Below are positions 46,246-54,743 of a stretch of 64,000 bases of DNA, piece by piece. Source of the stretch: Pseudomonas rustica (GTDB lineage Bacteria > Pseudomonadota > Gammaproteobacteria > Pseudomonadales > Pseudomonadaceae). How positions within the stretch are numbered: position 1 is the first letter of the stretch; each line of letters starts with the position of its first letter. The notes under the pieces are model-generated. The model had not been told where the DNA came from. It saw nothing but the letters and a program-made list of their open reading frames with translations, and did not search any database. Position numbers and translations under genes: made by a program. The stretch lies in assembly GCF_018336155.1 (NCBI RefSeq), contig NZ_JAGYHF010000001.1:248001-312000 (forward strand), in the 5' to 3' direction.

Positions 46246-47704
46246 GAGCATTCTCGGTTGGCGCGGCGCGGCGATCTTTCGCCCCGCCGAGGACGAAGTA
46301 AATGCCACCGGCGACCACGAAGGTCACGATCCAGCCGAGGCCGTTGTGGCCCAGCCACGAGTCGGACAGGAAGCCTTTGAACCAGACATTTTCAGCGGTG
46401 GTGCCGATGGTGGTGAAGCTGAAGCCGAGTACGATGGCAATCGCCCACGCGCCGAACGCGCGCCACTCGATGCCGCCGTTGTACCAATAGGCGCTGCGCG
46501 GGCTGACGTCGAGCAAGTCTGTCGGGCTGTAGTAGTGACGGTGAATCAGGTCAACGATGAAGATCCCGACCCACGCGGTGATCGGCACTGCCAGCAAGGA
46601 AATGAAGGTGATGAACGGGCCGTAGAAGCTGTCAGCGATCAGCATGAAGTAGATCGAACCGGCGAAGATCGCGACGATATCGACCACCACCGCGTAGACG
46701 CGTTTTACCTTCAGACCGAGGGTCAGCGTGGTCAAACCGGCGGAGTACACCGACAGGTTGTTCGACAGCAGCAGGCCACCGAATGCGGTGATCAGGTAAG
46801 GCACGGCCATCCAGGTTGGCAGCATGTCGCGGATCGCCACGATCGGGTCAGTCGCCGAAGCCAGGTCGTTGTTGCCCACCGAGAGCAAGCCGCCGAGGGT
46901 GATCAACAACACCAGCGGAATGCCTGCGCCGAATGCTGCCGACGCGACCAAGCGTACGGCTTTGACGCTGCGATGTTGATAGCGCGACATGTCAGCGCCG
47001 GCGTTGGCCCAACCGATGCCGGTGCCGGCAGCCATGGTGCCGATGCCGATGATCATTGCGCTCATCGGTGCCGGCGTGGCGTTGAACACCGCGCTCCAGT
47101 CGATGGTGGCGCAGAGGAAGCCGCCGACGAGAATGTTCAGCGCGCCGAACACGTAAGTCGCCCACTTCTGAATCACCAGCAGCGTCGCGTGGCCGAGGCC
47201 GGAAACCGACAAGGTCAGCAGGACGAAAATGGCGATGAAGATCAGGGTCAGTACCGGAGCGCTTTTCGCTTCAACCGGCGAACCGAACAGGATCGAGCAA
47301 AGCGACAACAGCACGAATGCCGCGGTGGTGGTGTTGACCGTTTCCCAGCCCAGACGCGACATCAGCGAGACCAGCGTCGGGCCGATATTGCCGCGTACGC
47401 CGAAGATCGCTCGCGACAACGTCAGGCTCGGCGCACGGCCACGGCGGCCGGCAATCGAGATGATCCCGACCACGGCAAACGATCCGGCAGCGCCGATGAT
47501 CGCGACGATGATGGCTTGCCAGATCGCCAACCCGCGAAACGCGACCAGCGTGGCGCCCAGCGGCAGACCGAGGATGGAAATGTTGGCGGCGAACCAGACC
47601 CAGAACAGTTGCAGCGGATGACCGTTGCACTCGGCTTCCGGCACCGGTTCGATGCCGCGGGTTTCCAGTTGCCCGGCGCTTTGCCCGGCGTTTGATGAAC
47701 TCAT
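46238..47704 (-). CDS. NCS1 family purine/cytosine-type permease
   Basis: A 488-residue protein with about 12 transmembrane helices in the CodB/FCY2-like NCS1 arrangement. TM1 region LFWVWFAANISILGLPLGATLVAF and TM3-like GIISIAGRRGRAPSLTLSRAIFG fit the family. The family imports nucleobases, nucleosides, hydantoins or thiamine. It replaces the nucleoside transporter (YegT) seen in the E. coli cluster. A repeat separates it from the upstream glycohydrolase gene. Confidence 0.9.
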   Translation of the reverse strand: MSSSNAGQSAGQLETRGIEPVPEAECNGHPLQLFWVWFAANISILGLPLGATLVAFRGLAIWQAIIVAIIGAAGSFAVVGIISIAGRRGRAPSLTLSRAIFGVRGNIGPTLVSLMSRLGWETVNTTTAAFVLLSLCSILFGSPVEAKSAPVLTLIFIAIFVLLTLSVSGLGHATLLVIQKWATYVFGALNILVGGFLCATIDWSAVFNATPAPMSAMIIGIGTMAAGTGIGWANAGADMSRYQHRSVKAVRLVASAAFGAGIPLVLLITLGGLLSVGNNDLASATDPIVAIRDMLPTWMAVPYLITAFGGLLLSNNLSVYSAGLTTLTLGLKVKRVYAVVVDIVAIFAGSIYFMLIADSFYGPFITFISLLAVPITAWVGIFIVDLIHRHYYSPTDLLDVSPRSAYWYNGGIEWRAFGAWAIAIVLGFSFTTIGTTAENVWFKGFLSDSWLGHNGLGWIVTFVVAGGIYFVLGGAKDRRAAPTENAHA

Positions 47705-47766
47705 GAAAAATGCTCCTGTTTGCCATTCTTGTGTTTATGGGCAATTCAATACCTGTGCCTCTCCCC

Positions 47767-47866
47767 TGTAGGAGCTGCCGCAGGCTGCGATCTTTTGATC
47801 TCGATTTCGGGGCGGCCTGAAGACTGCTGAAGATCAACAGATCGCAGCCTTCGGCAACTCCTACAC
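47767..47866. repeat. REP pair, family A
   Basis: Inverted family-A units with a 42-bp gap lie between the ADP-ribosylglycohydrolase-like gene and the permease gene, inside a probable operon. Confidence 0.85.
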
Positions 47867-47876
47867 ATGGGTGTCC

Positions 47877-48875
47877 TCAGCGAAGAGTGAGGAGTCCTTT
47901 CACAAGGGGTTCCAGCTCCAGATCGTTGACGGTTTTCACTGTCTCGATCATCTCGACAGGCCAACTCTCAAGACCCAGGCAGGCCCCAAGCATCGCCCCA
48001 AGAATCGCCGCGATGGTGTCGGTGTCGCCACCGAGACTGGCGGCCATGCACAGCGCATCAAACGCGCTCATCTCACCGACGGCCACTTGCTGCGCCAGCG
48101 CGAACGAGACCACCACCGATTCCTGCGACGCCACCGATGTACCGATCACGTCGTAGAGCAGATCGGCGAGCAACGCGTTGTCGCTGTCGACGCTGATGCT
48201 GCGCGCCCAACTGATCCGCGAAGCGATACGCCCACCGGCAACCCAGTGACCATGCGCTTCCGCTTGCTGAGCGATTTGCTGACCGAGGTTCAACGCCTCG
48301 CCCAAATCCATGCCGTTGATGCCCGCAGACACCACCGCCGCCACCGCCGCCGCACTGGAAATCCCCAGCGTGGTGTTGTGAGTGACCTGGCAGGCCTGCA
48401 CCACGGCGCCAATAAAGCGCTCAGGATTGGCGACATCTGCGGCGATGCCGACCGGTGTAATGCGCATCGCTGCACCATTGGTGGTGCCGTAACGCCCGGC
48501 CTCTTCCGGCGAGTGGCCGGCGAGGATCATTTCGATCGCGCGTTTGGTCGACGGGCCGAGCAAGTCCTGCGAGCCCTTGGCCTGCATCGCGGCTTCCCAC
48601 TCGATCAGGCGTTGCGCGAGGATGGCCGGTTCGATGTGGCCATTGCCTTCAACCAATAATTCGCCGACCAGAATCGCCTGTTCGGTGTCATCAGTGATCG
48701 AGCCTTTAGGCATGTTCGCGGCAATCGGTTGTAATGGCCCGGCATCTTGCAGATCGGTGATCTGGCCGAAGCGCGCCTTGATGGTTTCGCGGTTCAGCGA
48801 TTGCGTCGGCATGCCCAGCGCGTCGCCGAGGGCCAGGCCATAGAAAGCGCCGAGGGCACGGTTGAGCGGGGTCAT
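47877..48875 (-). CDS. ADP-ribosylglycohydrolase family protein (YegU-like)
   Basis: A 332-residue DraG-fold hydrolase. Two-metal site elements are visible: ALGDALGMPTQ (about 15), SITDDTEQAILV (about 58) and SLGGDTDTIAAILGAMLGA (about 285). The fold hydrolyses N-glycosidic bonds to ADP-ribose or related N-ribosides. The start overlaps the gntR stop by 4 nt. Its pairing with a sugar kinase and a nucleobase-type permease suggests a catabolic role rather than protein de-ADP-ribosylation. Confidence 0.9.
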   Translation of the reverse strand: MTPLNRALGAFYGLALGDALGMPTQSLNRETIKARFGQITDLQDAGPLQPIAANMPKGSITDDTEQAILVGELLVEGNGHIEPAILAQRLIEWEAAMQAKGSQDLLGPSTKRAIEMILAGHSPEEAGRYGTTNGAAMRITPVGIAADVANPERFIGAVVQACQVTHNTTLGISSAAAVAAVVSAGINGMDLGEALNLGQQIAQQAEAHGHWVAGGRIASRISWARSISVDSDNALLADLLYDVIGTSVASQESVVVSFALAQQVAVGEMSAFDALCMAASLGGDTDTIAAILGAMLGACLGLESWPVEMIETVKTVNDLELEPLVKGLLTLR

Positions 48876-49585
48876 TTTGCTTCTCCAAATTGCAGGTGCA
48901 GACGGAAATGCACCGGGTCGAGCAGGCTTTCGACCAGCTCCATAAAACGGTTCTGCCGGTCATAAGTGGTGCGCAGGGCCTTGAGGAACACCGTGCCTTC
49001 CGCACGACCGAGCAGTTCAGCGTCGACGGCATTCAGCGGTTCGGCGCCGATCCATTGATCGCCGCGCTCGCCGACGTAGCCGTAGGCCGCCAGGGTGATG
49101 GTCAGGGAATTGTCGATCAGACCGACGCGCGGCAGGCTTTCCAGGCCGCCGGTGGCCGGCATCAAAGAACGTTCAAGGGACACCAGCGTGCCTTCGGTGG
49201 AACGGCGACGACGGTCGAGGGTGATGAATTGGTCAGTGCCAAAACGCGCGAGCAGATCGGGCCGGGTCACGGCTTCCAGACGCAACACTTCGGTATTGAT
49301 CATCGCGCCGCTGTCGGCCAGCGCCTGCGCCCAGCCGCTGCGTTGGTCGAGGGCGACACCGTCGAAGGTGACGATCGAGCCGACCCCGCTTTGTGTGGCG
49401 ATATATTTACGCCGCTTCAGTTCGGCCAGCGCTTCGCGCAGCGTGCCTCGGCTGACTTTGAATTCTTGAGCCAACTGATGCTCGCCGGGCAACAGAAAGC
49501 CGTCCTCCATGAGGCCGCTTTCGATGCGCCGGACGAGTTCGTCGACCACCCGTTGTTTCTTGTCAAATCGTACCTGTCTAATCAT
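48872..49585 (-). CDS. GntR family regulator with UTRA domain (YegW-like)
   Basis: A 237-residue protein. The N-terminal winged helix is at residues 10-75 (FLLPGEHQLAQEFKVSRGTLREALAELKRRKYIATQSGVGSIV). The C-terminal UTRA/HutC ligand domain covers about 90-235. The ATG at 49585 is chosen; the longer frame upstream is repeat and promoter DNA. It heads the set with the glycohydrolase, permease and kinase genes and probably represses them until the inducer, likely a substrate or product, binds. Confidence 0.9.
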   Translation of the reverse strand: MIRQVRFDKKQRVVDELVRRIESGLMEDGFLLPGEHQLAQEFKVSRGTLREALAELKRRKYIATQSGVGSIVTFDGVALDQRSGWAQALADSGAMINTEVLRLEAVTRPDLLARFGTDQFITLDRRRRSTEGTLVSLERSLMPATGGLESLPRVGLIDNSLTITLAAYGYVGERGDQWIGAEPLNAVDAELLGRAEGTVFLKALRTTYDRQNRFMELVESLLDPVHFRLHLQFGEAK

Positions 49586-49663
49586 GTACAAAGTGATAAC
49601 CGAAACGGGTTCGGGCGAGCAAGGGAAATTTAGGGGAAGTGACGGAAGGTTGAAGGTCAAAAG

Positions 49664-49843
49664 CACCCTCACCCTAGCCCTCTCCCGGAGGGAGAGGGGA
49701 CTGAATGGGGGATATTGTGGAAGTACGCTGACTTGAAAGTGCGGTGCCGAATCCATAATCGCCGAGGTCTTTCAGGTCGACGGATTACGCGAGACACCTC
49801 GATCGGCCCCCTCTCCCTCTGGGAGAGGGCTGGGGTGAGGGGC
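49664..49843. repeat. Family E inverted repeat (CACCCTAGCCCTCTCCC type)
   Basis: Two arms, ccctcaccctagccctctcc at 49666 and its inverse ending gggagagggctggggtgagg at about 49839, are 107 bp apart, and each carries a small internal hairpin (ctctcccggagggagag). They lie in the gap between the gntR promoter and the 3' end of araH. The 107 bases inside hold no gene. Confidence 0.85.
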
Positions 49844-49851
49844 TCTTGATC

Positions 49852-50823
49852 TTAGCGTTGTTTGAGGCGATCGATGACGACGGCCAGCAGCAGAATCGAC
49901 CCGCGAATCACGTACTGGTAGAAGGTATCAATATTCTTCAGGTTCATCGCATTCTCGATAATCGCCAAAATCAGCACCCCGGCAATCACATGCCGAATCA
50001 TGCCAATCCCGCCGCTCAACGACACCCCGCCCAACACGCAAGCCGAGATCACCGTCAGCTCAAACCCCTGTCCAATCATCGGCTGCCCCGAGGTCATCCG
50101 CGACGCCAGAATCACCCCCGCCAGCGCACCAATCACGCCGTGCACGGCAAAGATAATGATCTTGGTGCGATCAACGTTCACGCCCGCCAGCAACGCTGCT
50201 TCCTGGTTGCCACCGATGGCCATGGTGTTGCGCCCGTAGGTGGTGTAATTCAGCAGCCAGCCGAAAAACAGAAAGCACACGATCGTGATCAGGATCGGCA
50301 CCGGCACGCCAAACAACTGGCCGTTACCAAACACGAAGAACGATTCCTGCGACACGCCCACCGCTTTGCCGTTGGCAAAAATGTAAGCCAGACCGCGAAC
50401 AATCTGCATGGTCGCCAACGTCGTGATCAACGCATTGACCCGCAACTTGGCGATCACAATCCCGTTGATCAACCCGACAATCAGGCCCATCACCAACGCC
50501 GCACTGACACCAAGAAACACGCTGTTGGTGTCGCGCATCACCACTGCCGCGACCACGCCGGCGCAGGCAATCACCGAGCCCACCGACAAGTCGAAATGCC
50601 CCGACGCCAGGCAGTACAACATCGTGCACGCGGCGATCCCGGTGGTGGAAATCGCCAGGCCCAGACCACGCATGTTCAGCGGCGAAAGGAAGTTGTCGAT
50701 CAGCAGCGTACAGGCAACGAAAATGCCCACCGCCGCCAGCAACATGACCCAGTCATCAAGGAAGCGGCGCATGTCCAGCGGTTTGCGCTCTTTGGGCAGG
50801 GTTTCGTTTTGGGTTGTCATCAT
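49852..50823 (-). CDS. araH: Sugar ABC transporter permease (AraH type)
   Basis: A 323-residue permease with about nine to ten transmembrane segments and the AraH/RbsC pattern (DWVMLLAAVGIFVACTLLIDN, then FDLSVGSVIACAGVVAAVVM and ACVLGGVSLSGGIGMIRHVI, the cytoplasmic EAA-like loop). It is the membrane part of the AraFGH importer. ATG at 50823 follows GAGAGG by 5 nt. It starts 9 nt after the araG stop. Confidence 0.92.
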   Translation of the reverse strand: MMTTQNETLPKERKPLDMRRFLDDWVMLLAAVGIFVACTLLIDNFLSPLNMRGLGLAISTTGIAACTMLYCLASGHFDLSVGSVIACAGVVAAVVMRDTNSVFLGVSAALVMGLIVGLINGIVIAKLRVNALITTLATMQIVRGLAYIFANGKAVGVSQESFFVFGNGQLFGVPVPILITIVCFLFFGWLLNYTTYGRNTMAIGGNQEAALLAGVNVDRTKIIIFAVHGVIGALAGVILASRMTSGQPMIGQGFELTVISACVLGGVSLSGGIGMIRHVIAGVLILAIIENAMNLKNIDTFYQYVIRGSILLLAVVIDRLKQR

Positions 50824-50832
50824 AGTCACCTC

Positions 50833-52377
50833 TCAGTTCGCCACGCCGTCAGCGCGGTGGCGCGGCAAAGCCAGTTGCAGCAGGTTGGATTCGTTAGCCT
50901 GGTCGCGGCTGATTTCGCCGCGCAGGGCGCCTTCGCAGAGCACCAGAATGCGGTCGGAAATGCCCATCACTTCCATCAGGTCGCTGGACACCACGATCAC
51001 CGAAATGCCCTCGGCAGCGAGGTTGTGGATGATCTGGTAGATCTCCGCTTTGGCGCCGATGTCGATGCCGCGCGTTGGTTCGTCGAGCAGCAGAACTTTC
51101 ATCGGCATCGACAGCCAGCGACCGAGAATGGCCTTCTGCTGATTGCCGCCGGAAAGGAATTTGATCTGCTGACCGGCGTGCGGCGTTTTCACTTTCAGCG
51201 CTTTGATCTGTTTGTCGGCATTGCCCTTTTCCCACAAACCGCGAATCAGGCAGCCGAGCCCCGAATGCGCGCCACGGGCACTGATGTTGATGTTCTCGGC
51301 AACGCTGGCCAGCGGGATGATGCCTTCCTTCTTGCGATCTTCCGGGCAGAGCAATATCCCGGCGGCAATCGCGTCGCGCGGTGAGCGCAATTTCAGTTCA
51401 TGGCCACGCAGTTCGAGGCGTCCGGCGGTGTTGCGCTCAAGGCCGCTAAGCAGGCGAAACAGCTCGGTGCGCCCTGCCCCGACCAATCCGAACAAGCCAA
51501 GAATTTCACCTTTGTGCGCTTCGAAACTGATCGGCTCACGCAGGCCCGGGCCGAGCAAGCCATCGACCTTCAGCGCCACGGCGCCGCGTGGACGATGGCG
51601 ATAATCGTAGATGTCCTGAATGTCGCGACCGACCATGCAGGTCACCAGTTGATCATGGGTCAACTGGCTCATGTCCTCGAAGGTGCGCACGTAGCGACCG
51701 TCCTTGAACACCGTGACCGCGTCGCAGATGCGGAATACTTCTTCCATCCGGTGCGACACGTAGAGCACCACTTTGCCCTCGTCACGCAGACGACCAATGA
51801 TCGCCATCAAGCGGTCGATCTCACGGGCCGAGAGGCTGCTGGTCGGTTCGTCGAAGGCGATGACATGCGCGCCGCGCGACAGCGCTTTGGCGATTTCCAC
51901 CAGTTGCCGCTGGCCGAGGGACAGGCGTCCGACTTTGGTCTGCGGATCGATTTCGTCGGCCAGGCCTTTGAGGCAATTCAACGCTTGCTGGCGTAACACA
52001 CCGCGATTGATCAAACCGAAACTCGCCGGCAGATGGCCGAGAAACAGGTTTTCGGCGACGGTCATTTCCGGCACCAGATGCAGCTCTTGGTGAATCACCG
52101 CGACGCCGCTGCCGATGCTGTCAGCGGTCGACCTGAACGCCATGGTCTGCTCGCCGATCTGCAACTCGCCGCTGCTCGGGATGTAAGCGCCACCAAGGAT
52201 TTTCAGCAGGGTCGATTTGCCGGCGCCGTTCTCGCCCATCAAGGCATGAACCTGCCCCGGATGCGCGACGAAGCTGATGGCGTCCAGCGCCTTCACACCG
52301 GGAAAGGTTTTGCCGATCCCGTTGAAGCGCAGGCTGCCGCTGGAGCTGTGTTGTTGTGTCTCTACTTGCGCGTGCAT
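50833..52377 (-). CDS. araG: Sugar ABC transporter ATP-binding protein (AraG type)
   Basis: A 514-residue protein with two fused ABC domains. The first has Walker A GENGAGKSTLLKIL, LSLGQRQLVEIAKAL and VIAFDEPTSSL. The second has a degenerate P-loop (GLVGAGRTELFRLL) and an intact signature LSGGNQQKAILGRWL followed by VLLLDEPTRGID. This asymmetry is usual for the sugar importers RbsA, MglA and AraG. It follows araF after 53 nt that include a terminator-like hairpin. Confidence 0.95.
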   Translation of the reverse strand: MHAQVETQQHSSSGSLRFNGIGKTFPGVKALDAISFVAHPGQVHALMGENGAGKSTLLKILGGAYIPSSGELQIGEQTMAFRSTADSIGSGVAVIHQELHLVPEMTVAENLFLGHLPASFGLINRGVLRQQALNCLKGLADEIDPQTKVGRLSLGQRQLVEIAKALSRGAHVIAFDEPTSSLSAREIDRLMAIIGRLRDEGKVVLYVSHRMEEVFRICDAVTVFKDGRYVRTFEDMSQLTHDQLVTCMVGRDIQDIYDYRHRPRGAVALKVDGLLGPGLREPISFEAHKGEILGLFGLVGAGRTELFRLLSGLERNTAGRLELRGHELKLRSPRDAIAAGILLCPEDRKKEGIIPLASVAENINISARGAHSGLGCLIRGLWEKGNADKQIKALKVKTPHAGQQIKFLSGGNQQKAILGRWLSMPMKVLLLDEPTRGIDIGAKAEIYQIIHNLAAEGISVIVVSSDLMEVMGISDRILVLCEGALRGEISRDQANESNLLQLALPRHRADGVAN

Positions 52378-52396
52378 AAAGCCACCTCTTCACACC

Positions 52397-52423
52397 GAAA
52401 AACGGCCCGGCTGCCCGGGCCGT
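52397..52423 (-). terminator. Terminator-like hairpin between araF and araG
   Basis: Stem acggcccgg/ccgggccgt with a 4-nt loop is followed on the minus strand by five T. It lies 8 nt past the araF stop and 20 nt before araG. It probably lets only part of the transcripts through and stabilises the araF message, so that the binding protein exceeds the membrane parts. Confidence 0.75.
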
Positions 52424-52430
52424 CGCTGCA

Positions 52431-53435
52431 TCAGTTCCACAAGCCGATTTTTTCCAGCTCTTGCTTGAAGTTCTCGCGGGTGATCAGGGTGACGTCGTCC
52501 ATGGCGGTGTACTTCGGCGGTTCTTTGCCGGTGGTGACCCACTCGTACATCATCTCGGCGGTTTTGTAGCCTTCGATGTGCGGGCTCGGCAGCATCGAGC
52601 CGAAGAAGCCGCTGTTAGGCTTTTTCAGTTCGCCAATGGCGTCGGTGCCGTTGATGCCGATGCCGATCACGTTGGTCGCAGCAAAACCGGCAGCTTCGGT
52701 AGCGCGCACGCCGCCGAGCACGGTGTTGTCGTTCATGCCGCCGATGATCAGGTTTTTCGCCGCGCTCGGCAGTTTCACCAGCGCCGAGTTGGTGGCGTCC
52801 ATGCTGCCCGGTACGTCGAGGGTTTTCAGCGCGGCGAAGAGGATGTGATCCTTCGGCATGCCGGCGTCTTCAAGGGATTTCACCGAGCCGTCGGTGCGCT
52901 TCTTGCCGGTGTCGAGTTCGTTGTAGGTGTTGACCACCGCGTAGGTGTCTTTCCAGTCCCAGTTGCGTTTTTTCGCTTCGGCGACCATCGCGTTGCCTTG
53001 CTTCTGGCCGACTTCAAACGCAGCCATGCCGAGGTACGGCACGTCTTCCATGAACTTGCCGTTGGCGTCGACAAAACGGTCGTCGACGGCAATCACTTTC
53101 AGGTCATTGAGTTTGGCTTTGGCCATGATCGCCGGGCCGAGCGACACGTCCGGCGGGCAGATCACGAAGCCCTTGGCACCGTTGGCGGCGAGACTGTCGA
53201 TGGCGGATAGGGTTTTCTCGCCATCCGGCACGGCGATCTTGATCAGTTCGAAGCCCTTGTCCTTGGCGGCTTTCTCGGCGAAAGCCCACTCGGTCTGGAA
53301 CCACGGCTCCTCCGCCTGCTTGACCAGAAAACCGATTTTCACGGTGTCGGCAGCGAGCAGCGAACTGCTCAGGCTGAATGCAGTGACCGCCAGGGCGGTA
53401 GTGCACAGGGTACGAATCCCGAAACGACGTTTCAT
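52431..53435 (-). CDS. araF: Periplasmic L-arabinose/D-galactose-binding protein (AraF type)
   Basis: A 334-residue binding protein with a signal peptide (cleavage after LLA, about residue 28). The mature part is close to E. coli AraF: VKIGFLVKQAEEPWFQTEWAFAEK, KIAVPDGEKTLSAIDSLAANGAKGFVICPPD, GMNDNTVLGGVRATEAAGF and SMLPSPHIEGYKTAEMMYEWV. AraF binds L-arabinose, D-galactose and D-fucose. The link to galactonate genes here makes D-galactose a likely substrate alongside L-arabinose. A gntR-type operator motif lies 220 nt upstream. Confidence 0.93.
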   Translation of the reverse strand: MKRRFGIRTLCTTALAVTAFSLSSSLLAADTVKIGFLVKQAEEPWFQTEWAFAEKAAKDKGFELIKIAVPDGEKTLSAIDSLAANGAKGFVICPPDVSLGPAIMAKAKLNDLKVIAVDDRFVDANGKFMEDVPYLGMAAFEVGQKQGNAMVAEAKKRNWDWKDTYAVVNTYNELDTGKKRTDGSVKSLEDAGMPKDHILFAALKTLDVPGSMDATNSALVKLPSAAKNLIIGGMNDNTVLGGVRATEAAGFAATNVIGIGINGTDAIGELKKPNSGFFGSMLPSPHIEGYKTAEMMYEWVTTGKEPPKYTAMDDVTLITRENFKQELEKIGLWN

Positions 53436-53477
53436 AAGCTGACTCCTTGTTATTTTTTTTGAGCAAATTAAACAGCT

Positions 53478-53610
53478 TGTGGCGAGGGAGCTTGCTCCCG
53501 CTGGGCTGCGAAGCGGCCCTAAAACCGGTTACCTCGGTCAATCAGACATACCGCATAGCCCGAATTTACGACTGCTGCGCAGCCGAGCGGGAGCAAGCTC
53601 CCTCGCCACA
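53478..53610. repeat. REP pair, family B variant (GGCGAGGGAGCTTGCTCCCG)
   Basis: Inverted arms tgtggcgagggagcttgctc lie between the SDR gene and araF. The core gctgcgaagcggcc is shared with family B, but the first palindrome has a different sequence (gggagcttgctccc). Confidence 0.85.
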
Positions 53611-53656
53611 GGTGTGGTGGCGTGACACGTACTGCTGCAAAGCCTGTTGAAAATAG

Positions 53657-53676
53657 TCATATCGTATGATGATTGG
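53657..53676. promoter_or_regulatory. Putative GntR-type operator upstream of araF
   Basis: The palindromic site TCATA-TCG-TATGA is followed by TGATTGG. Its TATGATGATT part recurs, on the minus strand, in the palindrome just before the fadR-type gntR gene (56579-56593). Shared sites at the regulator and the transporter gene suggest the regulator controls both. Confidence 0.5.
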
Positions 53677-53713
53677 ATTTCACCCGGATCTATCCGCGTG
53701 AAAGCTGCAGCGC

Positions 53714-54532
53714 TCAGTCGTGGTACATCACCGAGCGGCCACCATCGATGGTGATGCATGACGCGTTGATAAACGGTGCTTCATCACTGGCCAGAAACAC
53801 CGCAGTCATCGCCACTTCCAGCGGCTGACCGATGCGTTTCGGCGGGTGCAGATCGAAGGCGCGCTGACGTTCGGCGTGCGGGTCGGCGAAACCGTTCCAG
53901 TAATCAACATTCAATTGGGTTTCGATGTAGCCCGGCGCGATGGCGTTGACGCGAATGCCTTTCGCCGCGTATTCGATGCCGAGGGCGCGGGTCAGCCCAA
54001 GCAAACCATGTTTGGCCACCGGGTACGGGAAGCAGCCGGGAATGATGTGGCTGGAATGGGTCGAGGCGATGTTGATGATGCTGCCGACACCCTGCTCAAT
54101 CATCTGCGGCAGCACGGCTTTGCAGCCGAACCAGGCACCATCGAGGTCGATGGCGAAGCAGCGATGCCAGTCTTCATCGGTCATTTCCAGCGGATCACGA
54201 AACACGTTGACCCCGGCGCAGTTGACCAGCACGTCGATACGCCCGTGCAGCTCAACGGCGCGTTTGGCCATCGCGTGCAGATCGTGCTGGCGCGACACAT
54301 CAGCCTTGAGCGCCTGCACGTCACAGCCCTGCTCGCGCCAGTGGGCGGCAACCTTCTCAACTTTTTCGGCCTGAATATCGCTGATCAGCAGTTTCGCTTG
54401 CTGCGAGGCAAACGCAGCAACGATCGCTTCACCGATGCCTTGCGCAGCGCCGGTCAGCAAGACCACTTTGTCTTTCAGACGCTCGCCCTTCGGCGGTGCA
54501 GGCACCGGCGGCAGGGAAAGGGGTTCAGCCAT
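53714..54532 (-). CDS. SDR family sugar 1-dehydrogenase (probable D-galactose/L-arabinose dehydrogenase)
   Basis: A 272-residue SDR. Cofactor motif TGAAQGIG (27-34), NCAG near 104, and catalytic Tyr170/Lys174 (YPVAKHG). Operon context (lactonase upstream, AraFGH importer downstream, promoter related to that of the galactonate operon) suggests it oxidises the C1 of an aldose to the lactone. Asp52 after the second strand (LLISDIQ) favours NAD. The start ATG at 54532 is preceded by AGGAG; a leader with a terminator hairpin lies between the promoter and this start. Substrate is inferred. Confidence 0.87.
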   Translation of the reverse strand: MAEPLSLPPVPAPPKGERLKDKVVLLTGAAQGIGEAIVAAFASQQAKLLISDIQAEKVEKVAAHWREQGCDVQALKADVSRQHDLHAMAKRAVELHGRIDVLVNCAGVNVFRDPLEMTDEDWHRCFAIDLDGAWFGCKAVLPQMIEQGVGSIINIASTHSSHIIPGCFPYPVAKHGLLGLTRALGIEYAAKGIRVNAIAPGYIETQLNVDYWNGFADPHAERQRAFDLHPPKRIGQPLEVAMTAVFLASDEAPFINASCITIDGGRSVMYHD

Positions 54533-54689
54533 GGATCTCGACTCCTGTTCCGCAAGCACAAAAAAACCGGACAGCTGACGATGTCCGGTTCGGAAGGCGT
54601 TTGAAACAAAACAGGCAGGCGGCGCTGACGGCATGGGGCCGTTGCGAGACGCGGACTCCGCGTGGGAGTGCGATGGAGATTCGCTGCAT
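54525..54689 (-). CDS. Putative 54-codon leader ORF upstream of the SDR gene
   Basis: The frame opens with an ATG preceded by AGGTGAAGTG and encodes MQRISIALPRGVRVSQRPHA... to a TGA that overlaps the SDR start by 8 nt. Its start occupies the position that corresponds to the dgoK ATG in the related promoter. It runs through the terminator hairpin, so its translation could influence read-through. The C-rich residues (Cys, Arg, Phe) do not resemble a known family. Whether it is translated is unknown. Confidence 0.35.
   Translation of the reverse strand: MQRISIALPRGVRVSQRPHAVSAACLFCFKRLPNRTSSAVRFFCACGTGVEIHG
54558..54590 (-). terminator. Terminator hairpin in the leader between promoter and SDR gene
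   Basis: Stem aaccggaca/tgtccggtt with an 8-nt loop is followed on the minus strand by seven T (including the stem end). It lies 26 nt before the SDR ATG and about 150 nt after the -10, the layout of an attenuator. Confidence 0.85.
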
Positions 54690-54743
54690 CACTTCACCTG
54701 TTTTGTTCTTTTTAAGTGTGAGTGCGTGTTACTGCTGGAGCCG

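Noticed and set aside
49846..51384. 512-codon plus-strand frame over araH and araG
   Set aside because: Antisense to two well-defined ABC transporter genes; low-complexity His/Gln/Arg translation.
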